Source: Eopsaltria australis (Eukaryota > Chordata > Aves > Passeriformes > Petroicidae). From it: a DNA stretch of 64,000 nt. Shown piece by piece: positions 13,801 through 25,040 of this stretch. Both the position numbers and the translations under genes were made by a program. The stretch spans positions 620,001-684,000 of the forward strand of contig JAVTVJ010000811.1 in assembly GCA_034509425.1 (NCBI GenBank). The letters are read 5' to 3'. The notes under the pieces were generated by a model. It was not told the origin of the DNA, ran no database searches, and worked only from the letters and a program-made list of their open reading frames with translations. The stretch's first letter is position 1. Each line of letters opens with the position of its first letter.

Positions 13801-14729
13801 CAGTCTAAAAGTACTGCTTTTGCATTTGATTTGAGGTAAGAAGAAATGTTTGATTTTTCAGATTGAACAACAAAAGTAGCCCAGAAGTTCATATTCCAAA
13901 TAGCATGTCACTTTTGGTACTTTCTAACAGTTTGATTCTAGGAAATGCATGAATATTTGAGTCACAAAGCAAAGGTTTATGATTAGAATAAAAAAATGCA
14001 GTGCTTTCCTGGATGCACTGGATTAATTTCAATTACGTGGCAGCCATGCTCATCACACAACTATACTGTGCGTGAAGCTGGTGGCACTAAGAAACTGGTC
14101 TCCTGGCTTAGATGGAAGACTGCTCTTTTATCTTCAGAACATATTTATGTTGACTGACATGTTGCTGTAGTACTAATGTTCCTATAGAATACTAGTGTTG
14201 TGTAACCTACTGAATTCTTCGGTAATTCTAAATTCAGTTTGGAGGTTCAAAATCAAACCTAAGAAAGCGCATTTGTGAAACCATTGAAAGTAACCTGCTA
14301 TTTCTGACAAAATATGCTCATCTTTCTGTTTGAAATTTTAAAAGTTATGATTTGACATCCAAACTAAGGTGTCAGTGCCGTTGTTCTTCTTGATAGAGAA
14401 CAACCAGTTCACAAATAATGTTGGCCTTCATCCTGTAAACACTTGTGCACAGGCTTAGCTTTTATACCATTGACAGTCTCATTGAATTCAAGGGGATTAT
14501 TTGCGTGTTTTGTGCATCAGCACATGCTGTATTCAAACCACTGCTATAACGTACATGTTTTGAGGCTGATAAATTAGAAGTCCACTTGTGTCATCTTGGA
14601 AATGCTTTTCCACTTTATTAACACACGAAGTGGATAGCACGACCTGTCTCTCCACTGCTACCACACTGCACAGAAAACAGGAACTTTCACATCATTTACC
14701 CCATCATTGGGTCGTTCCTGACCTAAAAC
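10877..14729. other. No supported gene; upstream of CpG island
   Basis: AT-rich sequence without a recognisable exon or repeat. Open frames are at most about 110 codons and unrecognised. It would be the distal upstream region of the CpG-island promoter. I cannot identify individual enhancer elements by eye. Confidence 0.6.
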
Positions 14730-15199
14730 CCCCGCAGGGCAACACACAGCCCTCGGCGAGGCCAGGCCGTTCCTTCCACGCTTTGCAACCCCAAGGGAGT
14801 TGACAGAGCGGTGCCCCGGGGGATGGGACACCCCCTCTGGAAGCTGCGGCGCTTCCCAGGGGAGCGCGTTCACCCCGGGTAGGTCTGCGCAGCCCCCAGC
14901 AGCCCTGGGGGTGCAGGGGTGAGGGGAGGATCGGGGAGCCCCGCTGCGCCCTGACCCTGCTCACCCCCACGCCCCGGTGTGGCCCGGCGCTCCGGGCCTG
15001 CGCGCCGCCCTCTCCCCTCACACAACGGGATCTGAGCCGGGCGCGTCCCCGGCCGGCAGCGTCTCCGTGGGGCCGGCGGAGCGCGGCGGCATCCGCCAGC
15101 CCCGCGGCCTGCGGGCCCTGCCCCCAGCACTGGGCCGCGTCTCCCGCGGGAGGCGGAGGGAGCGCAGCCGAGGGAGCCTCGTTGCTCCTTCCTCCTCCC

Positions 15200-15409
15200 C
15201 TTCCTCGCCGTCCCTCTCAGCGCCTCCGCAGGGCCGGGCCGTTGCGGGCGGTGCAGCGGCGCTGCCCCCGCCCCTCGGCGCTGGCGGCCGGACCGAGCGG
15301 CGGCGGGGTCACGGCGGCGGCCGGGTCAGAGGGTAAAGGTTGCTCCCCCAGCATCCTCCGTGCTGGATACTCAGCCATCTTGGATTCGCGGGACAAGAAA
15401 ATTCATGCG
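15200..15409 (+). other. Candidate first exon of an unidentified + strand gene (5' end not resolved)
   Basis: The 3' boundary rests on a good splice donor, ATGCG/GTGAGT, at 15,409/15,410 in the heart of the CpG island. Downstream the composition becomes ordinary intron-like sequence. The 5' limit is a guess, because CpG-island promoters often start at many positions. An ATG at 15,405-15,407 lies five bases before the donor in a poor context (T at -3), so the exon is probably mostly or wholly 5' UTR. If it is spliced to the candidate exon at 35,186, all three frames stop within that exon, which also suggests a leader. I do not recognise the gene. A GTAAAG at 15,333 is an alternative donor. Confidence 0.5.
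15372..15384 (-). promoter_or_regulatory. YY1-type motif (CCAAGATGGCTGA on the - strand)
   Basis: The reverse strand reads CCAAGATGGCTGA, close to the YY1 consensus AAGATGGCGGC. YY1 sites are characteristically found just downstream of the start site in TATA-less CpG promoters, often inside the first exon, where they help fix start position. Its place about 30 bp before the donor fits that pattern. The match is visible in the sequence; binding is inferred. Confidence 0.55.
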
Positions 15410-16215
15410 GTGAGTCCGGCCCCGGCCGCCCCTCCCCGGCCCCGCCGCCGACCCGGGCCCTCGCCGCCGTCCCGGCCCCGGCCCGATGAAGGAGGCCCGG
15501 GCGGCGGCGCGGTCCTCGGCGGGGCTCGGTGGGCCTGGGGCCGCCCCGCCGGGTTTCCGTTTGCTTTTGTCTCCGAGGGGGAGCGGGGGGGACGCGCGGC
15601 GCCCGAGCCGGGGGCGCAGCCGCAGGCCCGGCCCGGCCCACCGCCCCCCGCCCTCCTGCGGCCCCCGGGTGCCGCTCCGGGGCCGGGCGAGGCCGCGGCC
15701 CGGCGGTGCCCGGGCCCCGCATCCCTGCGGCCGCCGTTGGCAGCTCGCCCTGCGGCCCACTCGGCCCGCCCGAACGGCTCCTTCCCGCCGCCGCCCCGTC
15801 GGCTGGTCCCGGGCCTCCCCCGTCCTCCGAGCACGGCCCCCGTGGGGCTGCACAGCCGCCCGGCCCCCGCCCGCCGCCTTCCCCGGGCCCGGCGCCGGGG
15901 CAGCGGAACCTGCCGCCCACGGCCGTGGCTGCGCCGGCCCCGCGCTCCGCCGAGCGGCCGTGCGGCCTGCACCGCGCTCCCCGGGAGGAGAAAGGGGGTG
16001 AGACGGAGGTGCTGCTGGCTGGTTTTCGGTTGAAAAAGACGTATTTTTTTTTTCCTCTGCGTCTGTTTCACTCTTCCTCCTGGCGGCGGTTAGGGCGGTG
16101 TGTAAACAGGTTCTGGCTTTCCCTCGGACGTGTTTGTGAAACAAACTTGAAAGAGACCGAGCGCGGTCGCCGGAGGAAGGAGCCTGCCTTCCCCTGCCCG
16201 CCTGGGCGGCGATGA

Positions 16216-19200
16216 CAAGCTCTGGCGTGAAACTGACCCGTGCTGGGAGAGGAGGTGGCACAGGGTGACAGGTTAGGGATAAGAGTGGGACAGTAGGGCG
16301 GTGGGGAAAGATGCAAGGGTCAGTGTTAGCTATCTAGCTAGTGTATGTATGCTCCTGGTGAAAACAAGATACCAACTAATAGGTATCCTCGGTTTTAGGG
16401 TGGGTTTTTCACGGTGAATTTACAAGTAACTTTGTTTTGGAGGCTCTGTAGTGTGGGAAAATGAAAATATGCTTGTGTAAGGTGTCAGTTGCTTCTGCTG
16501 CTTATTCACATCTAAGACAAGCATGGTTAATTTCTGCTGTCTCTTTTATCAGGGGAAAAAGTTATTTCCAACTTTGCAGTGCTTTATCCCCAGGGGAGGA
16601 TAAGAACTTTAAGTGTATTTTTTGTGAATATATATATATGTGTGTGAGTGTGTGTGAGACTTGAGTGTGTGAAGGAGACACTCCTGTGTGCCTGCACAGC
16701 AGCAACATCTGTTGCTGGTGGCTGGATGTTAGTTTTAACTCTTCAGCTGGGGAAAGAGAGATTAAGATTATCAAACGTGCTGTCATATCTGTTATTGAAA
16801 AACTTTGTTTTGGGAAACTTGGATTTTTTTCAGACTGTTAAGACTTGTGAAGACCTGCAAGAGCAAAATAATTGTTGACATTTATATGGCGAAGGCATCT
16901 TTCTTTGGGCTTGGAGGAGTTGTTGTGTATGTGTTGATGTACTTGGAGTTCTCTTATAATGAGATATTAATAGAACACAGCTCACAGAACCAAGTTTTGT
17001 GATCTTAAACACTATGTATCTGTCTCATGCCTTTTTTTCTCTTCTTTTTGCCCCCAACTTCCACTGTTGTTTATGTTGAGTATTCAGCTGGTATGCTAAA
17101 CTTCAAGGCGTTGACTGCTTCTGATTTTCGAAAGGGATTTGAATACTCACTTATCAAGAGCTGACTGACTCGACTTGCAAGTGTATTTCCGTTTCATTTT
17201 CAGGAAGCTGTTGATAAAGCTAAGAGTGTAGTAGTAGATAAACCTTGTCTACACATCTCTTCTAGGAACTTAATATTGCCATCAAAGTAGTCATTGTTAT
17301 TGCAACCTGTTTGTGTGTTGGTTCTATAAAGAAATGAAAGAAAAACCCTTTGCTAAAAACTGAAAATAAAGCCCAAAAATTTATATTAAAAAATTGATTT
17401 GAATTCTCTTTAAAAGAATCTAATTTTAGATAATTGTTATTTAGTGGAAAAAAATAGGACAGTTAGTGTGTCCTGAAGTTTGATGCTAAAAAATTGTCTC
17501 ATAAGTGGCTGTTTCCACCTGAAAATCTTGAGCTTTACCTCAGTCACTTCACATGGAAGTTCCATGTGCCTGCAGCAGACTGGTAGATCTCAGAAAGTAT
17601 TTCTGTTATATTTTTTATATTTCTAAATGCATTTCTGTCTGGATGGAGGTTAGCTTTGAAATCAGAAACATTATTGCTTTTTTAGCCTCTGCTGTAGCTT
17701 TCTTAAAAATTGTCCTAATAGTCCTGTTGATGCAAGGTCTGCTGTGTAGCAATTGCTAAGTTGTAACTTCATTATGGTTTTAAAGGGGCCTTGGATCATA
17801 ATTTGTTTATTCAAAAATATCTTCCACCTCTTTGTTTTTATGGACTCAGGAATAGAGTGAATAGAACTTAAAAGTGCACCATATTTGAATTAAAACAGGT
17901 GTTTCCATCACCTGGCTTTATGACTTTGTCTGGAAACTGAAATCTTGAATGTCTTCTTTTCCTATGAGGTAGTATAGAAAGTGCACCAAGTACAAAATTT
18001 TGTTCTAAAGGAAGTAGATCCCTGTATCTAACTTTTTAAAATTATGTCTTCTCTTGAAACTATTATGTGCCTGAATACAGATTTTTAAAAGGCACCTTAA
18101 AAATTTTGTTCTTTCAAAAAAAGAAAAACATTCTTAAATTCTTGGCGGTGTATTTGCTGCATTTGTTGTGTGTGTTTATAAATGTTAGCTTAAACAGAAA
18201 GCACTGTAGCAGTTTCTATGGAAGTACAGTACTCTGGGAAGTAAAATCATTACTTTTTATGACAGATTTAAATGATTGCTCTGTAAATGATACCATTTTT
18301 CTCATTTTAAATTACTGTAAATACAGTGTGTATGTTAATTTCAAGGATTGACAAAAGCATAGAAGTTGAAGTTAACTGTGCTTTATCTGAGCTTTTGAGA
18401 CATAAATAAGTAAAAAGATGTATGTAAGCATTCTACTGTACAACAGAGGTCTGTTAATGTATTTGCTTGACGTTTATCTTCATGCTTTATCTCAGTTGCA
18501 CTGCACTAAACAATTCAATTCAACTTGTTTCAGTTGTCTTTCCTGGGTAGAATTGGCCTTTTTTTCCCCTTTTCTTTTCTTTTCAGATGTGCTTTAGCAC
18601 ATAGGTGCTATGTTTGTGTTTGTTTCATTGGTCTCCTGACCCAGGTTCCTGGAAAAGCAAATGAACGCCTGAAAGTTTGTGTGTAGTCTCCTTGATTTAA
18701 AAGCACCTGCTCACATGCTGACGGTTAACTTTCTGCATGAGCGTTTTCAGGATGGATGCTGTATTTTGGCAGTTAACTATGCTTTTATTGAGCATTACAA
18801 TAGCCTAGGAAGAATTCTGTCAAATGAAAATACTGCAGAGTGGGATATTTGAAATTGTCCTTGTGGAATTACTTTGGTTTTGGGGCAGGTGTGTCTATAC
18901 CAAGCATGGTCTGGGCTAATCAACAGGAGATTCTTACATAGGATTGAAAATATTTTTGTGTTTATATATGCAAAAATGAAAAAAAAGCCAACCAAAAAAC
19001 CAAAAACTCAGCCATAAAATGTTCCTATTTCTTATAAATATATTTTGTCTTCCATTTTTAATACTCTCATAAAATAAAATATTTTTGTTGTGGTGGTGTG
19101 CACTAGCTCATCTTCTGATCTGGTTGTGTAATAGGCTCCAAGTGAAGATGTAAGTGGTTCTTGCCCAAAGGGGTTACTGAAAACCCCTGATTTGTCTTGC

Positions 19201-22111
19201 TGTAGCATTGGTTATCAGTAGCATTACAGAAAAGTGTGCATTATTTTTTTCTCCCGACTTGGTTACTCTGCCATCTGATTGCTTTTTGCAATGCTAATAT
19301 GTATAATTTCACAAGTCTGCATTTCCTAGGAGGATTCCTTTCAGATTCTGCTGGTAGGTTAAAATTGTATTATAATGAAGACTTCTTTCAGTCATAGTCT
19401 TCTCTTACTAAATTGCAATGCAAGAGTTGTTAATCAGAATTTCAGTAGTAAGAAACCATTGTTTCTTCCTGTTTTCCTTTTGATTTGGGATAATTTGTGG
19501 GGGGATATTTGTAAGTATTATTTTATACCCCATGTCAATTGGAATTTTTTTCCTGGTTTTTTTTTTGGTTTATTGAACTTCAGAAGCATTTTTAAAATCC
19601 TGCTTTCAGATTTTTTATGCACTTGAGATTGATCGATGGTGTTTGAATATAGTTTGCTGAGGTCTAGTTATTCATCAAAAGGTGTAGTTTATTTAAACTG
19701 CAAACTGGCATAAAATGCTGCTGTATTTGTGGTGCATAAAACGGAAACTCTTACTTTGCATTGCTGTTGCTGAGCAGGCAGTGATCCAATGGGTCGAGTT
19801 GGACCGTGCTTTCTCAGTTACCTACTGAAGTGATGGGTTACTCTGGGTAAGTCATTTAACCAATTCATAGCCAAATTCTAGTCTGTGCTAAGAAGATAAT
19901 TGCTTCCTGTGTTTTACTTGCTTGATTCAAGTGGAACCATGTACCAGTAGCAGTTAATACATATGGTTAGCACCCAAAATGGTCCCATACTGAGTTCAGT
20001 AGGTGGCAGTTATATTGTTTGTCCTTACGTGTTTCAGAATGGCAAGTCCACAATATTTTCATTACAGTCTAAGTATATGTGCATTTGGAAACAACAGCAG
20101 GGAGTTTTCAGGCACCAAAAAGAGGCAGTTGGACTCACTACAGCCAACTATTATTAATTATAAAATGTTAACATTTAGATTTGTAGGCAAAGTTTTGGCA
20201 AAGAAGTTTTTCTAAGGCTATGTTTGTAACACAGACAATGGTAATGTAATATCATGTATTATCTTTTCTGTCAACATGTTGTAGGAAGATGCCTGACCTG
20301 GTGTAAAATGAGCAACTACTGTGTGTGTCAGTGGACAGTGCACTTGTCTTGCAGTGTGTATGACTGTGTGAGTTTTTGCTTTGAGCTTCAATGGAATAGT
20401 ATTTTTCCCATTCCAGTTTGTGAAAACCTTGTATTGTTTGGGGCAGAATGACTATTACTTTAAGCATTTTTTATTTGAATTGTGAAAACTATTCTTTCAA
20501 AGGAAATGTTGCTACAGAATTATAATGATGGAAAGAATGTCTGCCAACCTTCCTTCTGTTGCTCTGCTTTGTAGGGGACTTCTTTGGGTATACGCTTGGA
20601 GTTTTTACCATTCAGTAGTGATGAGGTTTGTGAGAAAGTACTTGTTGCATATAAGTATTTATTTATTGAAAAAGTTTAAAACAGGAAAATTGCTGTGAAA
20701 CAGGCATTTTATGTAATGACCTAAAAAACACTAAAAAAACGTATGAAGAAGGTCATCTCTTGAATGTTTGTACTGTGTGTTGTGATGTGGAGAAGTGGAA
20801 ATCTGAAAGGTTTTTAAAAAGAAATCAGCTGTAAGCAATGTCAGCTTTTGAAAGACTGACAAAATGATGAGCAGTTCTAAATGTTGAAGTACCTTGCGCT
20901 ACTGGGTCCATCTGTAAAACTGTTTGACACCAGAAGTCTTTTTAGTGAGATGTTTGATTATTTACTGCTGTGTTGGTACTGGTCTTGATACTTCACTGTG
21001 TGGTGTACTTTTCCTAACATGTCAAAAGCACCATCGTAAAGTAGAAAGGTACCTTACATTGAAATCTTATTTTGTTGGTTTATTTTCTGGATGTGGATGC
21101 ACATTTCCAGTAAGTTTTTCAAGATCAGAGTGATTAAGATCACCGTTACACATGAGAGTAAGTCAGTATCACTTTTTTTTTCATGGTGGAAGTTGAAGTA
21201 AATTCAGGAATTCAAGTTCCTTTGCTACTGTGGTATGGAGTTAATTTTTTGTTTGTTTGGGCTTTTTGGGGGTTTTCTTTTTAGTGTGCTTTGTTTTTTT
21301 GTTTTGGAAACTTTGGCGTTTTCAGGATGGTATGTTTTGGACAATAAGTACGTGTTTTGTTTCCCCCAGTTTCCTGGAAGTTTCATTAGGCAAGAACATA
21401 AATGTTGTGAGACATCTGTGATGGAACAGGGGCTATCCAAATTTCTTGCAAGGATAAAACTTAGTTTTCAGGAGTTAGTTCTCTTCTGAGCTTACCTTAG
21501 GTCAGTGTATGTTGTAAATACCAGCAGTATATGGTTGATGACAAGTAGTATTTTCATTGGAATTAGTATTTTAATTAGGAATTTGCAAACTCTTAATATG
21601 AGGTGTGATCCTAATCTTTTATTGTCTCTGAAAGACATGTAACTAGTTTAAATTATTTTTTTAAGCAAATGGCAGTTCTTTTATGGTCCACAGGGTAGAT
21701 TCAGTTTCACACTAGTCTGAATTAGGTTTTGTGGCAAGACTTCAGGAAATCTTGAAAACTGGGATGGCCAAGTGTAGGTCTGGTTGTAACGAGGAGTGAC
21801 TCACTAAGAGCAGGCATCTTTAACTCCCCCTTAACAATGTATTCCAGTGTACAGCTCCTGGCCTTTCTTATACTAATGAATACCTGCATTTACTGAGTCA
21901 ATTATTAAAGCAAAATCATTTTGAGCAGTGTATTTTAAAATACAGTAGACTAAAGGTACTTCACAGGCCCTGGTGTTAGTGTACTTAGGAGAGAGCCTGG
22001 AGAGGAGTAACAGAGGCTGCAAATGAATAAACGGTAGTAGTAAAATCTGTTGATAGTAAAATATGCTTCATGGATTAACTTATGTTTGTAACTGCAAGAA
22101 ACATAAAAATT
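16216..22111. other. Probable start of a long first intron; no exon seen
   Basis: The sequence switches to AT-rich, T-rich on the + strand. This is typical of intronic DNA downstream of a first exon. Open frames are short (under 100 codons) and unrecognised. Simple repeats include a TA/TG microsatellite at 16,627-16,671 and a T/G-rich stretch at 21,240-21,310. I see no exon with convincing acceptor, donor and coding content. Confidence 0.5.
16627..16671. repeat. TA/TG microsatellite, imperfect
   Basis: A short (TA)n run passes into interrupted (TG)n/(GAGTG) sequence. Alternating purine-pyrimidine tracts of this kind are common length-variable microsatellites. Confidence 0.75.
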
Positions 22112-22143
22112 TAAAATATGTCAGGTATATATGACATATTTTA
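22112..22143. repeat. 12-bp inverted repeat with 8-nt loop
   Basis: The arm TAAAATATGTCA at 22,112-22,123 is exactly complementary to TGACATATTTTA at 22,132-22,143, with GGTATATA between. A second, overlapping inverted repeat uses ATGACATA (22,131-22,138) and TATGTCAT (22,146-22,153). The same strand could therefore fold in at least two ways. It is AT-rich and lies 26 bp left of a perfect palindrome. Confidence 0.85.
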
Positions 22144-22169
22144 TATATGTCATATATATGACATAACCC

Positions 22170-22193
22170 AACTTTTGAGTTAACTCAAAAGTT
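22170..22193. repeat. Perfect 24-bp palindrome
   Basis: The half-site AACTTTTGAGTT is followed at once by its exact reverse complement, with no spacer and the centre at 22,181/22,182 (a GTTAAC core). The next base pair outward (C and A) breaks the symmetry. With the inverted repeats at 22,112-22,153 it forms a roughly 80-bp cluster of self-complementary sequence. A cruciform or dimeric protein site is conceivable. No known element is recognised. Confidence 0.95.
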
Positions 22194-24537
22194 AAGCATT
22201 TAACTGAATGTATATGAATATGCTTCTAGATGGAGACTTAAATCAGAAGGAGAAGTTAAGATTCAAATTATGGTCCTATAAATCTCATAAAATTGTGTCT
22301 AGGTGAAGGAAGGAATTTAAAATTAGTGTGTGTTCTTGGAAGATAAATAGTCAGACATGATCTGGTATGTATTTGGTAGGATGGCAGCTGGTTATGCATC
22401 CTATAAATACATGCAGACTTTCAGAGTGTCTGCACCACAACTCTTCCTTGAAGTGAGGGGAAAGTCACAAAGAGATGTGGAACAGAAAGAAGTTGAGGGT
22501 TACCATGATTTAAGTATTAAGAAAATAAAAAATCTTTAAGAAGCTAATTTTTATTAATTCTACTACTCATAGCATAGGTCTTTATGATTAGTAGGTTCTT
22601 TGTGTATTGGTTTGTTTTTTCTTTACGTACGGAATGTAAATTAAATTTTATAGTCTCAGATAGTTCAGTAGTTTCAGGACTGTCAGGAGAGAACTTCATT
22701 CTGAATCAAATCTAATATTCTGCTCCAACTGAGCAGTTGTTTTATGTGCATATTGATGTAACTGTCCGTGGCTCTGCAACAGATTCCAGTGCAGTACTTA
22801 ATTTTGTAATGTGCTTCTAAAAATAAGTGCATAGTCTTATGTAACGCATCTTGAATTGTTAGCACCTAGAGGCTTCATCCTCACTGGTATGAAGTGTAAC
22901 GCATCCTACATAATTTTTGATAGTAGATATTTACATCTGAAATAGTTTCTCTGTCAGTGTCCATGGGCAAAGAGTAGCTTTGTTTTAGGAATGAGTAGTA
23001 GTTTTAGGAATATAAGGTATCTTGTTTGCGTGGTGAAGTACGTTACTCCCCTGCATATCTGAGCAAAACAACAGTTGGAAAGGTACTGTACGGTTCAGTA
23101 GATGTTTGTTTCCCTAAAGAAGCTGTGTGGATTCCGGCTCACAGGTATGTGTATTTCTCAGAGCTCTCACTTAATTTGGCTCTGCACTGCAACTCTAAGA
23201 GTTCCGAAAGTCTGTGGATGCTACAGACATGAACACGAGATGTTAATCATATTAACGCAGCTTTGAGGGCAAACTTGAAATTTTCTTGAAAAGAAGGGTG
23301 ACATTTGTGATCCAATTACACTGTTGTGTTAGTTCTTGTACACCTCTTGCTGTAGTCTTAGCAGTGTTTTGATCTCTTTAATGTGGCTTTTCTCATGCTT
23401 TTTGAATTAAGGCTGCAAATAACATGTTAAATTAGATGATAAAATGCATCATATCTTGCTGATAGGATGGCACCTGTACAGAACAAACTTGTCATATGTA
23501 AATAATTTAAGGCACAGAAATCAAATTTATCAAGAATTACAGTTTTATCTGAATGACTTGGTTGTCAGTTTTCACCACTTCTTGAAGTAGGTGCTATGAT
23601 TTTATGTTAGGGGCACAGCTGAAATTTCAGAGTAGAGGATTGAAAATTCATCTCAAAGTCTGAGGCCAGAACAGAGGCAACCATTCTTTATTCTATTAGT
23701 GTCCTTCTAAAAGTTAATTTTCTATAGTGTTGTTTGTTGACACCCCAAATGCTTCACTTTACAAGGTCCTCTCTTTCCCTCAGAGGTCTGGTATTCAGTG
23801 AAGAATGAATTCAAAGGGATCAGAAGAAATAGATACTTGTAAAACTAAACAAATAGGAGTCTCTTGATTAGGTTGCATCTTTAACAATAAATGAGATGTT
23901 TGTAGATGCTTTTAATGATTATTTTACCTGAGCAATTCAAATTATTTAATTTTCTAGCAATGTCTAGGTCAGGTATCCATAACTTTGGGGCAGGGGAAGC
24001 ACTGTCAGCCCTCAGACTTTCTTGCCAGCTGTGGAGGTAATCTGGAAAGACTGAAAATGTAAAGCTTGGTACTTATGGCACCAGAAGCCCAAGCTTCAGC
24101 GTTAGGGTTACCCTTGGCAAAATATGGGTTACATTTGTCCATTCTGAGGCCAAACAGCACATACATATATTCAAGTAGTTAGATATGTGCCATTTCTGCA
24201 TGTATGGGTTTTGTTACTTGCCTAGAAAGGCTGAAACTGTGCCTGAGCCCTGGTGGAGCAGGCATGCACCTCTGATAGGTAGGGCAAGGGGGGGAAGCAT
24301 CCCAGAGAGGAAGAGCCTGTGTGCAGACCATGCCATGCTTTTCTGGTCCTGGTGTGTCAGCCCAGGCCTAGCCTGTCACTTAATACTGTGCTTGTAGAGA
24401 AGAAATGCAGTATTGTTTTGGCAAATATGTCCTGTTCTGTCTGGTGTTACTTCCTCTTTTTCTTGAGTAAGAGTTCAGGGAGCCAAATGCAAGGATAATG
24501 CATTGGTTGTGTATTTCAGCATTTTTGTGCCCAGGCC
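22194..24537. other. No supported gene; intron-like
   Basis: AT-rich sequence with only short unrecognised open frames (at most about 70 codons). I see no exon and no repeat I can name. Confidence 0.5.
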
Positions 24538-24553
24538 TTTTTTTTTTTTTTTT
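24538..24553 (+). repeat. T16 homopolymer next to LTR copy 1
   Basis: Sixteen consecutive T bases end seven bases before the LTR starts. It could be a target-site feature or an unrelated slippage tract. Confidence 0.9.
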
Positions 24554-24560
24554 AAGAGTG

Positions 24561-25016
24561 TGATGCCTGAAGGATTTTTCTGCTTTTCTCCTGAATATTT
24601 CTTACACTGTTCCCTATATTCACAAGTATTAGTATGCATACTTGTGATGCTTTAGGTGATAGTTTAGCCCGGTTTCATGGTGTTTAGCAGGCCGGTAGAC
24701 TGAACACCCCTGAAACTAGGTAGAGTTAGGAGACCAAACACCCTCTTTTTGTGAGCCCTCAAGGTCTCCTAGTAGGACAGATTTTGTAAACTAGAAGTCA
24801 GCCCACCCAGGCCCCTTATTGGGCCCTGCTGGTAGATATGCTAATGTGTAGAGTCTTTAATTGTATACTCGACTTGGGGGATGGGGCTTTTGCAGCGCGT
24901 CCTACCTGGACGGCAGAAGCCATCGAATGGGATCCTATTAAAATACCGAGGGAAACAACCCCCAACCCTCAAACCGTGTCTGAGCCTTTATTTCCTAAGA
25001 CCAGAAAAAGGCATCA
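24561..25016 (+). mobile_element. Solo LTR, copy 1 of an unrecognised 456-bp family
   Basis: The element starts TGATGCC and ends GGCATCA, a perfect 7-bp terminal inverted repeat with the TG...CA ends of retroviral LTRs. It matches the copy at 59,211-59,666 over its full 456 bp with no indel and 29 differences by my count (about 6%). Flanking tetramers AGTG (24,557-24,560) and AATG (25,017-25,020) fit a 4-bp target duplication with one later mutation. An ATTAAA polyadenylation hexamer at 24,937-24,942 supports the + orientation. No internal retroviral region or primer-binding site follows, so it is a solo LTR left by recombination. A 4-bp duplication would fit a class I (gammaretrovirus-like) element. 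Short open frames crossing it are chance. Confidence 0.88.
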
Positions 25017-25040
25017 AATGTATCCCACTTTTTAAGAGTG

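Larger units (their letters stand above)
14730..16215. promoter_or_regulatory. CpG island, probable gene promoter
   Basis: Base composition changes abruptly near 14,730 from AT-rich to very GC-rich with dense CpG, and falls back near 16,215. The core, about 14,980-16,010, is packed with GC boxes (CCGCCC/GGGCGG) and CGG runs, with no obvious TATA box. In vertebrates such islands mark constitutively or broadly active promoters. Rightward (+) donor-like sites lie at 15,333 (GTAAAG), 15,410 (GTGAGT) and 15,999 (GTGAGA). A weaker leftward donor-like site lies at 14,962-14,967, so divergent transcription is possible. Long open frames on both strands here (up to 296 codons, rich in Pro, Arg, Ala and Gly) are expected from the lack of AT-rich stop codons and are not called as genes. 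Confidence 0.93.

Noticed and set aside
14704..16261. Long open frames on both strands (up to 296 codons) in the CpG island
   Set aside because: They overlap in most frames, are almost all Pro, Arg, Ala and Gly, and cover the whole GC-rich block. Lack of stop codons is expected from the composition. Several cross the proposed splice donor.
24538..24560. T16 run as the poly(A) tail of a retroposon carrying the LTR
   Set aside because: The LTR ends are defined by the second copy, which has no poly(T). The T run is therefore target DNA or later slippage.
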